A stretch of DNA of 64,000 nucleotides from Cymbomonas tetramitiformis (taxonomy: Eukaryota; Chlorophyta; Pyramimonadophyceae; Pyramimonadales; Pyramimonadaceae): positions 124,001 to 188,000 of the forward strand of contig LGRX02013719.1 in assembly GCA_001247695.2 (NCBI GenBank). Direction: 5' to 3'. The translations under genes and the position numbers were made by a program. Each line of letters begins with the position of its first letter. The first letter of the stretch is position 1. The notes under the pieces are model-generated. The model saw only the letters and a program-made list of their open reading frames with translations. It was not told the origin of the DNA and searched no databases. Positions 19,324-31,530 of this stretch are shown one piece after another.

Positions 19324-22300
19324 CAGGCGAAGAACGAGAACTCAAGTGCAGCAGACTTGACACATATTCGTATATTGATTTGTATACGGCGCGACAGAGT
19401 TCGCATACATACCGTCGAATATCTGCACATACACGACAGCTTTCGCTTCATACATCGTCAGCGATCAGCGGAGTTGTGCAATAAAATTATCGGCGCGACA
19501 TAAATCGCATTCAGCATATACTGCGACGAGGTGTGCGCACGAGATATGTATGATGTCAATAATCGCAGGGTAGGGTACGATGTGCGAAAATTAAGCGCGC
19601 ATATGAAAAATAAGCGTCAGCGCACATAATCTCATCAACTGCGACAGAGATGCACATAATCTCATTATCAGCGAACGAATTGTTAGCGACAGCATCATCA
19701 CGGTATGCTCACTGATGGACGCATCGCGCAACAATACTGTCAACAATAGTGGATTATTGAACGACAGAATTAAAGATTGCGCGACAATATTGTTGAAGAT
19801 TCGCATCGGACGCATCATCGATTAGTATAATGTGCGTCAGATGGACACATACATGCAGCGAACAGTGGATGCATAAAAAATCGCAGCGTGTGCGCGCAGT
19901 GCGCGATGACGTACATACGTACGGATTGAGATGTACGTGTGTGTACGAATTGCGAGGAGAAGCGCGCATATGCAGAGTTGGCCATGAATGAAAAATAATG
20001 TGCGATCACATTGTACGATTGTTACAAATGACATACTGTATATGGTTATCAGGCGCACGACATTTTGCACAGATCAGCATGCAGATGATGCATCATATAA
20101 TACTGACGCCATACATACTGACACTATGTACACAGACCTATAACATCATTCAGTGATTTTTGTGTGCAAGCTGCAGTATACTATACTTTTGTGCAGTGAT
20201 TGTGTGCGCGACTGACAGCATACTATAATTCATCATACAGAAATCATGTGTGCACGACATAATATTGTGTTTGATGTATATGCATTCATCCAGTATTTCT
20301 TGATACACATGCACACCAGCGATAGCGGTTGGTATAGCAGCAATACACCCACATTACTATAACTATAATCCAGACATCATAAGATGCCAGCAGATTGTTA
20401 GACAGGAATATTAGCTTAGATATCCATGACGAAGGATTTGGGATTGGATACCTATTCTCCTGTTTATGATACAATCATGCTGGAAGGCTCATCGGACCTA
20501 TCTGTGAAAATTCACTTGCATATCACCCAGAATATTACAACTGAGGTATATAATATATCATGCCATGTTTCACGCTGTCCAGTGGTATACAGACTTGCAT
20601 GGTTGATAAAGTTGATGTAACTTGACTCGTAATTATATACTTCAGATGTATGTAATAAATGTGTGTAACACACACACACACACACACACATATAGTGTGT
20701 AGCATTAGCACACACACAAAGAGCACAACTTGTTCATTGCCATATGTGGATGTGTGTGACTCAACAGTGAGTGTCACAATGATATATCTGTACATATATC
20801 ACACACACACAACATCTATACTAGAAGATATATATTGACATTACACTCAATCAGTAAAGTGTACATGATCAATGTACATATGAAAATAAAGTGTATACAT
20901 TGCTTATGTACAATTAATGCATACATACCAGCCACACACACATGTGCGTGTGGACTGTCAGCGATGGCGATACATATGGGACAGGATAAAACAACCTGCT
21001 GAAGGGCTGGATGGAGAATATCTCCAGACCCGAAGGCAGTATACAGTGCTCAAATAAACAGTTGGTCACTGTTGAGCACTGTCCATGCATCCCACACAAT
21101 CGCTGGAGCAACTTCATTATCTACTTATGCATCATGACAATTGAATCAGAAACCTGATCACAATTCAGTGCATACTTTGTACAGTAAATCAGAAATTCAA
21201 CATGATATCTGACAAAGTAGATAATAGAAATACTAAGAGCATTTGCTCTAACTGCTTAATATCTGGGTGGCAGCACCACCCTGATTAAGTTAAAAACTAT
21301 CTGACAGACATCAATCAGTGACTACAAGTCATTGTTGATAAAACACACATTATCACCACTTTTTGCATGGTCGTGGGTTTCAATCAGCAAAACCCCATGT
21401 GTTGACCATCACATATCTTCACGAAAATGCCATGAAAAATATCATGTGTAAAAGTGAGATATGTTACATGAGTTATGTAAGATGTACACATTGCTATATA
21501 TATATATGGCCAAAAACAGTGAAAATGGGTAAAAACCCATTGCGGGAAATTTCAAAATTGAAATTTGGACACCCTAAAATCTTGTGTGTAACACCTAGGG
21601 GTGTACATAGTGGCCGAATGCGTGAAAAACTCACACGCATGATTTCAAAATGAAAATTTGGGTCAAATGTTTTTCGCTGATCCATTTTTTCATCTATTGA
21701 TAAATATGCCCAAAATATTTCAGTACTTGTAACACCCTGTAACACCCTGAAAATCACGTGTAAAAACTAGGGGGTGTAACATACCTCCTAGATACCACGT
21801 GGTAAACAGTGACATATTAAATGCAGTTTTGATTTAATTCCTTCAGAAAATGTTCATACTGCCTAAATTTGATATAATTAGGTGTTACTGATAACATGTA
21901 ACACCCTAATGTCACTGTAGGTGATAAGGGTCACAGTAACCCTACACACCCTAAAATGCCACTATATCATAGTGAACCACACTATATTTGGCATCTTGGT
22001 CATGCTGACATCAGCACAAGCATGACCAATATATCGGGCAACAGCCCAATAACTGTAGGGCAACAACCCAAGAACTGTAGGGCAGCAACCCTAGAACTGT
22101 ATGAGCTGCTTCCTTTAAGGACTGCATGCTACATAAATGAGGTATTATGGCACTTGACAACTGCCTGTGGAGTTCACACTTCCTTGAGGGGGGAAGAAGG
22201 TGGAACCATATATATATTTTACACCTCATTACATAATGTACAGACATAATATATATACAAACATAGCTATATATATATATCACACACACATATCCATTTT

Positions 22301-24609
22301 ATATTCCGATCCGGTGATTTATGATGGATTGCTTTTGATAAAACCACTGCATCCACAAGTAACGTTGAAATCTGTACAACGTTAAACCCACCGTCACTAA
22401 CAAAGTGTAAACTCGGATGGGAAACTACATCCCAATGACTATAAGTTGACTATTGCTCAGCATTTACATCCTCGAGTAAGTGCGGAATGCTGAACTATAT
22501 ATATAACATATAACCTGATACCATACTTAATAGCACATCATTGGATCAGAAGAAGATATTTATAATATATATATATCCCACCTGATACACTTTGGCACTA
22601 TTGCCGTACATAAGAGTGGGAAGGACAGGTGCATCGCTGTAGGACTGGTTGATATAGTCCCAGTACTGAAGGCAGAATGTGGCACCCGAATAACAGCTGA
22701 TAACTTTTGGGTGACCACCATGCAAAACCTTCCAAGCGTAACTCCTTTGTCCTAAGATGCAAGTGAATTGTTCATAATATGTTAACATCACATAAAAGCA
22801 TTCTGAGGAAACCCCTATATATTCATATGAGTTGTCATCACTACAAATGACATGGGTTTCGAATCGTCGAAATGAGTATAACTCCGATGAATTCATTAGT
22901 ACAGAACAGCTGCTGAGATCATTCCTCCGGCTGGATTGCAATCATTCACAATCCCTGTACATTCCGGTGACAAAATTTTGCACTGGACTGATCACCACAT
23001 TTGGTATAATCTGTGATATATAAATCATCAGAAAAAGCGTTGCAATCAGTACAATGCTGTCTAAAACTCACAAAGATGAGTAATAGATTTCCTCAGATGT
23101 AATAAATTGAGGCACAATGTGACCTACGCTAAAATCGCGTATGCTCGGGCACTGTATTGTGACCTGCGCTAAGATCGCGTATGCATGGACACAATATGAC
23201 TCGTGCCGATGACGTGGACACATTTCATACAACCCCCGGTACGAGCGGACAAGGTTGACTGCCACGACATCACATCTGAAATCAATAAATCACTCAGAGA
23301 GAAGGTGTTGACATCAGTATAACACCATTATACATATAGTCATGAGAAGTTTAGAGAAGACACAGTCCCTCCGATATTGACAAACATGGTACCCATATTA
23401 CCATGCTCTCTGATCATATATTTGATATCCCACAGCATACGATGATGGTAATAGCAAACCACTTCGCCGCTGGAGGGTAGTGTTGTATTTTATACAGCAC
23501 ATGCATGGGCACTATATGACCCACGCTGATGACGTGAATTCGGGCTGCATCCCAAAAACTGCGAAGCACCTTCGGTGCAATGGGCTGCATCCCGAGAACT
23601 GCTGTCCAGCTTCATAGTAAGCTTCCACGTCATCACATAGAGGTCGGACCTCTGTTGTATTTAAACGGCGCTTGACAACCGCCTAGCAATACACTTCCTT
23701 GAGGGGGGAAGATGATAAGCTAAAAATACAACTAAAAACCAAATAAATAATAAATACAAATAATAAAACAAGTGAGTTGCATCATCGTTTTTGTTTTGGT
23801 AATCGTGACTATATACAGTCAAACCATGCAGAACTCCATGAAGTTGACACACATATGTATCGAACATTTCTAAGGTCATCAGCCATGACATACATATGAG
23901 CTTGATTTTGAAAACCTAGACATTTGTATACATCTGGTCTAGCATGTATCCAGACTAGAATTGTATATTGACTCGGTGCAAGCACTATAGCCTCTGCCAC
24001 CGATGATCTTTGAAAAAGGGCAACCATTCTTGATATTTCATACATATCATCTGATTGGATCATTAAAGGTGTCAAGAGTACTCAATGCAATATGCAGGCT
24101 ACGGCCTGAGTACAACACCTAGATAGGTCAAAGCCACCAAGCTGACCAATGCAGCATAAATGCTAGCTGCCTTTAAAGGCTACATAATAAGTCTATTGCC
24201 CTTATGTCTTGAAATGTATCCGTGTATTGGCATCTCTTTGAGGTAGAGATGCTCGATAAGCCATACCGGTCATCTTGTCTTCATTGATCATTACATATCT
24301 GATCATACCGCCATTGCACAAAGCCTATTCAATGAGATTATTATATCACGAGGCATTTCAGTGGTGCACATCAAAAAAAAATACAGTGCAACAGAGATTA
24401 TCAGCTCTTCATCAGACCTTTTAAGGTTGAGTTGTTGTCAGATGTATTGATTTATCGGACACCACATCTCAAAAGTCTATCCATCATGGAAGACAGGGTC
24501 CGTGCAATCATGGCTATTCAGCCTCCAACATAGCTAACATAGCTAGCCAGCCTATGACCCAACCGTTGGTAAGCAGCCTCTACGCCGTATGGCTAAAGAT
24601 GGCAAGTAA
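19324..24609. other. LTR-element interior, no intact gene
   Basis: AT-rich, decayed sequence with short random frames. It contains a (CA)n run near 20670-20692. Repeated TGTAACACCCTA-like motifs lie at about 21580-21960 and occur in both orientations. The module around 22152-22200 (CTTGACAAC...CTTGAGGGGGGAAG) recurs at 23670-23712. No coding sequence is supportable. Confidence 0.6.
22038..22103 (+). repeat. Triplicate 22-bp repeat
   Basis: Three units of the form GGGCAACAnCCCAAnAACTGTA follow one another. Single related copies with GGGCTGCATCCC stand near 23542, 23582, 27613, 29015 and 29037. Confidence 0.75.
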
Positions 24610-24864
24610 TCTCTTCGGTCATTCTTGGGCATAGTCGGCCAATTCAGGATATTTCTCCCGAAATTCTCCAAGATTGTCGAGGCACTCATGTTTTCCATGT
24701 GTCATATGAAAACAGCCAACATACCGCCCTATGACAGGAGTCATCTCCTTCAGCAAGGGGAAGTGGGTTATGCTGTAAAATTGGCCAGTCTGATCATCAT
24801 AAAAATGACAGATTTGAGAAAATCGATTGAAACTTGTATTGAAAATGACTATTCCTTAAGATAA
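24610..24864 (+). pseudogene. Ty3/gypsy pol remnant (RT-RNase H connection)
   Basis: The frame reads SLRSFLGIVGQFRIFLPKFSKI. This matches the conserved F-L-G-x-x-x-x-Y-R-x-F-I-x-x-F-S-x-I segment just after the reverse transcriptase core in Ty3-type pol. Upstream in the same frame is a stop at 24607, and the downstream sequence is degenerate. No YxDD box or RNase H signature remains nearby. It shows that the interior once contained, or captured, Ty3-type pol sequence. Confidence 0.6.
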
Positions 24865-25263
24865 GGTATTGCACCTAAGGGAATAAAGGTTTCATCGTCT
24901 GAAATAGGGTTATAGGGTTTATTTTAGGGTTTCGTTGACTCTAGTTCCTGAATCCAGAATCACATAGAAAATATATTCTATCCTGTGCATATAGAAAGTC
25001 CATTATATTCAGATTCTGAGCATACAAGTGGACTTGAATTCACTCGGGTTTGTACTGAGTTGCAATTGTTCAAAGTTTTATTCTTACATCACTACTTATT
25101 TGTGGAATAGCATACAAAGGTATAAACCATCCACATATAGATTGACATCATACTTGTGGTTTCATATCATTTTGGCACATAAGACACACATGCCTCATTG
25201 AGGAATTATAACTCTTTGAAAGCTCATTCTGGAATGTTTAGAAATTTGTCGCCTTGTCCATTA

Positions 25264-27163
25264 CAGTAAAGGCTCACGTATAAGAAACTCCACCTATAAG
25301 AAAGCAGCCGCTGGAATTTTCGCGAAATTTTGAGAAAGCACTTAAGAAAGAGCCGCTGGATTTTTCGGCAAAATTGATGTCGATTTAAGAAAGATCACGC
25401 TGGAAATTTGTGGTATATGCTCCAAATTATGTATATTTAAGAAAGCGGGTGGCTGGCTTGAGGACCTGTACAATATATCCCGGTTTTGACCATATAAAGT
25501 GGGATATTGATTAAATATCATGTCGTCCTAGCTAACCGTAGAAACTTCAAGGCATGGTATCGATATTCAATATTTGTGTAGAGCGCGGGTGTAGAGCGCG
25601 CTTTCTCTAAGGTAGGGGCCATGAATTCTGACTTAAGGAAAGGCCTGACTGAAGGCACAATTTAGCATTCTATGATGGCATGCCTCAACACTGTTGAGTT
25701 CTAGATACATTGTATAGTATTATTATTCGGCTTCTTGTGACATGCACTTAAGCCATATTGATATATCGATATATCAATATGTGCACAATATACTTCACTT
25801 ATTTGTTATTTATTGATATGAACACTGTACTTATTTCAATCGATCAATAAATGGCATTTCATTTTGAAAAATATTGTTATTTATTGATTTGGACACTGTA
25901 CTTATTCATATTTATCGATTAGTACCGGGAACTTATTCATATCGATTGATATCAATTCGAAACTTATCGAAAACGATCGATACGGTCAAATAACTTCGAT
26001 ACCATGCCTTGACAAACATCCAACCCAAATGATAAATAATGCTTCTCGAGATACTGCATTGAAACATCACAAATCCTTAGCAGCATCATAGCTACCATTC
26101 ATGTGCTAAACTAGAAGATTCACTCACTTCGATGCACTGAAAGCAACCCAAGAACCGATGGGCGCGCTCGAAATATCTGCCTCCGCCCGTCCGTTTACAT
26201 ATGCCGCGGCGGTCAAAACGTGCTTAGCAACACGATCCTCGCAAGCGTAGTAGGCTTGGAAGTTGTATCCCTCCTCGTTGGACGGCAGTTTCTTGCGAAT
26301 ACGACCAAGCTGCCAACCCACTTGTTGCCACTTGAAGGAGACGACAACCTTCACGAGAGTCTTGTCCAGAGCGGGCATCTCGTCCAGCTTGCACAAGCCA
26401 TCAGGTGTCCAAAAGGCCACCTCGTCTCCTGCGCCATCGTCGTCGTCAAGGTCGTCATCGCTGTCCAAACCACCCTCTGCAAGATCCTCCTCGTCATCCG
26501 TCTCATCACCTGACTCCTGACCACCCTCTGCACCGACCTTCGCTGCCAACAGGTCCTCCTGCACCTCAGAGGGTTGATATGCACTCTCCTCAGACGTCAA
26601 GGCAGCTTCTTGCTGCAGTACCTTCGAAAGGTGCATAGGATAGTCCTTCATATTTTGCGGAAGCACCTTGCCAAGGTCACTCAAGTCGATGGTCAACAAG
26701 CCACCAGTGCCTTCAAAGGATTTCTTAGAGTCATGTTTCTTCCACAACTTGTCCCAAGCCTCACCGCTCCACGTCGTGAGCAGAATTCGGCGCTCCGATG
26801 CTGTCAGAAGTCCACTTTCCCACCGACTCAGGTTGTCGTCATCTTCCAGCCAGGCTTCCTGCTCACCCGCGATCAACTGAGCATGAAAGAAGACACTGTA
26901 CAGTATTAAGAAAGTGTTTCGCTGCAAGTTTTCGGCCACAACTCGGCCACGTGTCGGAATAAGAAAATCGTACGCTGGGAAACTAATGGTTGAAATCTGA
27001 TCCCCGATTAAGAAAAATCTGACGCCCTCGGAGCACCCGGATAGCCCAGATTTTGCTTCAAATTAGAAACTGCGAATCGCTACGAATATTTCTGGACCGC
27101 TCGATTTAAGAAAGCCAGCCGCTACCCCCACGGCCCGGTTTTCTTATATGTGAGCCTTTACTG
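25264..27163. mobile_element. Pogo/Tc1-mariner-type DNA transposon, non-autonomous
   Basis: The 1.9-kb element is bounded by inverted termini CAGTAAAGGCTCACGTATAA (left) and the complement of CAGTAAAGGCTCACATATAA (right), with TA at 25262-25263 and 27164-27165. Subterminal repeats of TAAGAAAG with CCGCTGG lie inside both ends. CAGT termini plus TA duplication fit the pogo group. It encodes only a transposase C-terminus and lies within the LTR-element interior. Confidence 0.85.
26124..26939 (-). pseudogene. Transposase C-terminal fragment with extra tail domain
   Basis: The frame gives 271 residues. The first ~25 look non-coding and are followed by a possible splice acceptor (CATGCTCAG). Then comes a segment around LLTASERRILLTTWSGEAWDKLW followed by a F-E-G-T-G-G-L-L motif. 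This is the layout found after the DDE core in pogo/jerky-type transposases. The catalytic DDE region and the DNA-binding domain are absent. Downstream are an acidic tract (D/E-rich, about residues 140-170) and a C-terminal domain with K-W-Q-Q-V-G-W-Q-L-G-R-I, perhaps a small beta domain. The element therefore probably arose by internal deletion. Function unlikely. Confidence 0.6.
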
Positions 27164-27165
27164 TA

Positions 27166-29559
27166 GGCCACGAAACTTGGAAAAAGCCATGGCGGGAAAT
27201 CGAACCCGCAATCTACAGATGGTTTCCAAGCACAGTTCATTCTGAATAGTGTATGCCCAAAAATAAAATGGGTACCATTGAGATAAGTGATCATGTACTG
27301 AATAAGATTCATATATACACATATCACTAGGCGATGCCATGTTCTAGTCACAATGAAATGACATACCAGCCATCCATCAAGTACGGAAATACAGCTCGTA
27401 ATAAGTTGTTGTCATTACAGACACTAAATCTGTGAGTCTTTTACGACAGTAGAGAAATGATATTCATATTCTTGATTGACTCTCTATTAGCTTCCATACC
27501 AAAGTGAGCTTCGGTACCATCACTAGTTTCGTTGTTCATTATGACAATCATTACCCAGAAACATCGTCTAAAGTTAGGCACTCTATTGTGATCCTGAACC
27601 AACAATGTATGTGGGCTGCAACCCAAAAACTGCATATTGAATCATAGTGAATTGACATTGGCATTTGACATCATCTGGCATTCGCCACATTCAAAAGCGT
27701 CAGGCATGTTGCCGGTATGACGTAGAGAAAATCGGTGTTCATATTGACATTGTTACCTCGAAAGCACTTGATTCGATGAGTAATCTCAGTCTGATTTTCT
27801 ATCAAACCATTTTTCACATAACATAATAATTGAATGGCATTCTCCATCACCATCTGATTGGTTTGATGCACCTCTTTGTAAAGGGGGAGGAAGGAGTATA
27901 GATTCATTCATTCTTCATAACAGCTGCCACAAATTGATTTACATCATTTTGATTTTACATCATTGTGATTTTGCTTGGAAGATTAAAAATCTTATGAAAA
28001 GTTCAAGCATCTGTGTATAGCAGTCATAAAGTTTGATGACACGGTACATCATGCCGATTGAAGCATCAAATGAAGTCTTTATTTGACTTACTGACACATG
28101 AAGTTCATTATGAAGAAATCATAGATGCATATTTCTCCGGCTCTATCATATTATATGAAGGGCACTGACATAGGAGAACGATGGTTTTTTAAATGTGAAT
28201 AAGCTATATTGTAAGCTTACGACCATTACTTTGACGTCAACAGCCTGAGATGCTGATTGTTGAATTTCAAGAGTTGAAGGATTCGTTGAATCAGCCTTGG
28301 TAACATGTGTTTTGATTGATGAATTGTTGATCCATGGTTTTCCCCCAAATCTAGAGAAGCTGGCGCACAAGTTGTTGCCAGTGTCTGAAGGGAAACAACG
28401 AAGCCAAAGGATTGCCATTTGTGCCATTCAGGCATCGAATTCCATAACAGCAAAGCCGAGTGAGTGAGATCCGCCACTCTAGCTATTTGCCCGTCATTCC
28501 TTGCAGGTTCATGACAAGAGACAATTCATCAAAGTCATACACCTATGCATAAGTCACATGTATGGTTGCACAGTTTGTATCCGAATGCAACCCCATCGAG
28601 GTTAAGTATCTAGACAGCAACTCTGGCCAACAAAAGCCTTCCTGTCTTCGGATATCTTGAGCATTCTCATTTCCAGCTCCATTATGGTCAAGGAAGCATC
28701 ATGCCTGTGCCCCGCCGGAACGCTGCTCCTCAAAGCCGCACACTTGAGGCGAGCCTTACGAGACAATGACCTTTGGCCTGTGGGGCGTCAACCCCTTATC
28801 AAATCCTGAACACTTGTTAACACCTGGATAAATTTATCATGATGCAACTTAAGTGGGATTATAAGTTCCACATAATCATATTGTCTACGTATGCTGAAGG
28901 CATAACTGCCGCATATGGTCACGATAGGTCGCAGCTTCTATAACATTGTGGCTTCTGAGTCAAAAGCTGATAGCCGATGACTTTTGCCAATAATTGCCGA
29001 CCGAATAATAATCAGGGCTGCATCCCGAGAACTGCAGGGTTGCATCCCTAACATCTTTACCCTGCATCAAATTGATATGACAGGAGCGGGAATTGATCCT
29101 TCCTTGCTGAGCTGTAGTGAGCCTGGTACAAATCATACCCTTACACAGATACGCATATATGCGGGTACCAATATCTGTGAAAAACTGCTATGCTACCTTT
29201 GCCAGACCGTGGTTTGTCATTCGGATCTTATGGCCAGTAATCCGAGCTACCGGATACTGAGGTGGACGGAGTTGTGATCCTGAGTTATGATTGACACACA
29301 TAACTAAAACGAATTTCACATTAGTACGTTGTCGAATCCACTCTACGAAATGTTCGTCAAAGCGCGCGTACCGGACCGAAAAATAAAAGGAGCACAGGGG
29401 CAGATCGGGTGAAGGATTTAAAGTGGACTCATAGAGACCCTCCAATATCTCGTTAAGCAGGGCCCACTCCGTTTGCATTAAACCAAGCCCCAAAAAGGGA
29501 CCCTCCATAGTATTCCTGTGAACTTCGGGGGAGTAAGCTCTCTGAAGGGAGGAAGAGGT
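27166..29559. other. LTR-element interior, no intact gene
   Basis: No coding sequence is supported. A tRNA T-arm-like stretch (minus-strand GCGGGTTCGATTTCCCGC, about 27183-27200) followed by T5 is seen, without a matching body. Purine-rich modules related to CTTGAGGGGGGAAG recur near 27870-27890 and 29540-29558, and GGGCTGCATCCC motifs near 27613, 29015 and 29037. These look like worn pieces of an older retroelement family. Confidence 0.5.
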
Positions 29560-29568
29560 GGATGCATT

Positions 29569-29750
29569 TTTGCTTAGCACCTAGCTTTTTCTCTAGATGT
29601 CACCGTGCTGAAAAGTGGGTTGAGTCCCTTTGTGGGCGCGCTATAGCAGAGGGAGTAGCCCCTGGTGTTTTCACTAGCCTGCTTTGCAGGGTTACCGCAC
29701 TCTCAGGACTTTGTCCCCTTTGCTAGCGTAAATGTTTTATTATTATTATT
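29569..29750 (+). mobile_element. 5'-truncated LINE 3' end with target duplication
   Basis: These 182 bp match the 3' end of the minus-strand LINE at 37263-37450. They end in a TTATTATTATT tail and are flanked by direct repeats GGATGCATT at 29560-29568 and 29751-29759. It is a small, clean example of insertion by target-primed reverse transcription of the same family. Confidence 0.85.
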
Positions 29751-30076
29751 GGATGCATTATATAAAGCCGTAAAAACGTCACTCTGAAATACGATACGAA
29801 CGGCAACGCTATATCTATCCGTAACGTAAACCTCGGAAGATACCTTGAAACGTCACTCTGAAATACGATACGCAATTCATGGGGGCTACATCCTAAGAAT
29901 TGTAAGGCTAAATGCCTAAGGTGAGGGTTTAAAGTGGACTCAGTTCCCCCCAATATCCTAAAAACACCTTGAGGGACGCCTCATCGGTGTAAGAAGACTG
30001 GTACCAGCTCAACAACAAAGACATCAAAGACATATACAAAGGTATGCACCCTATATTGTGAGGTCACAACTCTTCT

Positions 30077-30087
30077 AAGAGGGGAGA
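30077..30087 (+). other. Polypurine tract
   Basis: AAGAGGGGAGA ends two bases before the 3' LTR, the usual place for the plus-strand primer of an LTR retroelement. Confidence 0.7.
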
Positions 30088-30089
30088 TC

Positions 30090-30704
30090 TGTCAGGGATA
30101 TGACCGATGACATATGTGCCATACGTGTCATACGTGTCATACATGTCATACAATGTCATGTCATGTCATGTCATGTCATGTCATGTCATGTCATGTCATG
30201 TCATGTCATGTCATGTCATGTCATGTCATGTCATGTCATGTCATGTCATATGTTATAATGACATACAGTCGTCAAGTATTGTCAGTGCGGTCGACTGTGA
30301 CATGTACAGTCATAATGTCTGTCGTCCACTCACCATGAGTGACACCTGTCATCGAGAAGCCGGTTACGGCATCGAGATGACGAAGCAAGACAAGTTCTTC
30401 AAGAACGAACTGTTCTGAGAGGACGCGTCTTCGCTTCAAGCATACACTGAACAGTATGCGAGCATCAAAGGGCTATTCGACCAGCCGATGCGGGAAGTTC
30501 ACCCAATGCCCTCGGGTTCACAACCCGATAGTGGTAACGCTTGAGAAGCGTGGGGGCACTGGCGTATATGAGGCGTAATTGTACTCAAGCAAGCAACTCT
30601 GGTCTACCAGTCTGCTGCACTCATACCCACCAAACTCTTGCGCGTGCTATTGTCGTTCAATAATAGCCGTGCCATACATATCGCTCGCATAGCGAGCCCT
30701 GACA
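30090..30704 (+). repeat. 3' LTR (615 bp)
   Basis: Same ends as the 5' LTR. The extra length comes mainly from a longer (ATGTC)n array (about 30152-30248). Outside it only about seven substitutions were seen by eye. TACGC follows at 30705-30709. Confidence 0.88.
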
Positions 30705-30709
30705 TACGC

Positions 30710-31530
30710 TGCCAGGAGTACATAAGGTCCCACGGTTCACCGAAAATTACCTAAACGTCGTTTTCCCACGTCATCTAGATCGTGTGTTTTACAGTGTCAC
30801 TTGAGTCTGTGACACAATATGCGAATCGGGTGTGACACGCGACATCGACAGATCAACAGTAGAGGCAGCCTCTGCTCTCGCACGCCCCTCCGCCTCCGCG
30901 GGTTTATTTGTTATTTTCTACAATTTTCCAGATGGATTCGTACTTCACGAAGCATCCTAGCAAGCATGCACTTTATGCTGAGCTTAGGCATTATTACCAA
31001 TATTACACTACTTGTGGTGTGTGCTAGCCACTAGCTTGTGCGTTCTCATGAGAGGTACCAATAGTAGCTAGAATGACGTTGTTCCCACTCAGTTTGCTGC
31101 AATGTCTCAAGCGTACACCGGAAACTTACTTATTGATTCCCTAGATTATACACGAACTTGCGCGAAATGATCAATGTGCGTATTCTCATCCAAAAATGGT
31201 CAAGCATGATACAAGAGGCTATATGGCACACAAAACAAGGGAGCTATGCGTGCACAGCTCATAAGTCCAATACGTGTTCAAGATCGCCAGGCTTCGTCGG
31301 ATAAATGGTCATCAGATGCTGGTAGATTATCGAAGCTACCAAGGATGGCATCTTTACATAATATCAGATAGCAACATAAATGCTACAAATTTTGTTTTAT
31401 GTTAAATTTTGAACCAGAAGCGTGGCATGACTGAAACGAATATTTGCAATGTGCAGGGTCGAGGATATTGATGATTGGCATGTAATAGAACATCTTGAAA
31501 CACCACTCATCAACCAGCCACCAGGCAGCA
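30710..31530. other. Interior of the inverted-repeat element, right of the LTR insertion
   Basis: No supported gene and no recognisable transposase. The sequence is unremarkable apart from its position between the 3' LTR and the right inverted arm. Confidence 0.5.

Larger units (their letters stand above)
18730..30704 (+). mobile_element. 12-kb LTR retroelement with decayed interior (LARD-like)
   Basis: Two direct LTRs (18730-19304 and 30090-30704) begin TGTCAGGG and end CCCTGACA. They are flanked by the 5-bp duplication TACGC at 18725-18729 and 30705-30709. A TGG-starting primer-binding-site candidate follows the first LTR, and a purine tract precedes the second. The LTRs differ mainly in a microsatellite plus a handful of substitutions. 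The 10.8-kb interior nevertheless has no intact gag or pol, only a short Ty3-type pol remnant and further insertions. That combination fits a large non-autonomous derivative moved by proteins supplied in trans. Confidence 0.85.

Noticed and set aside
24900..24940. Telomere-like TTTAGGG motifs
   Set aside because: Only about three degenerate copies in AT-rich decayed sequence; not an array.
27180..27335. Possible tRNA gene or SINE on the minus strand (T-arm-like GCGGGTTCGATTTCCCGC with T5 after it)
   Set aside because: No matching acceptor, D-arm or anticodon arm at the right spacing. The only A-box-like sequence is over 100 bases away, so a remnant at most.
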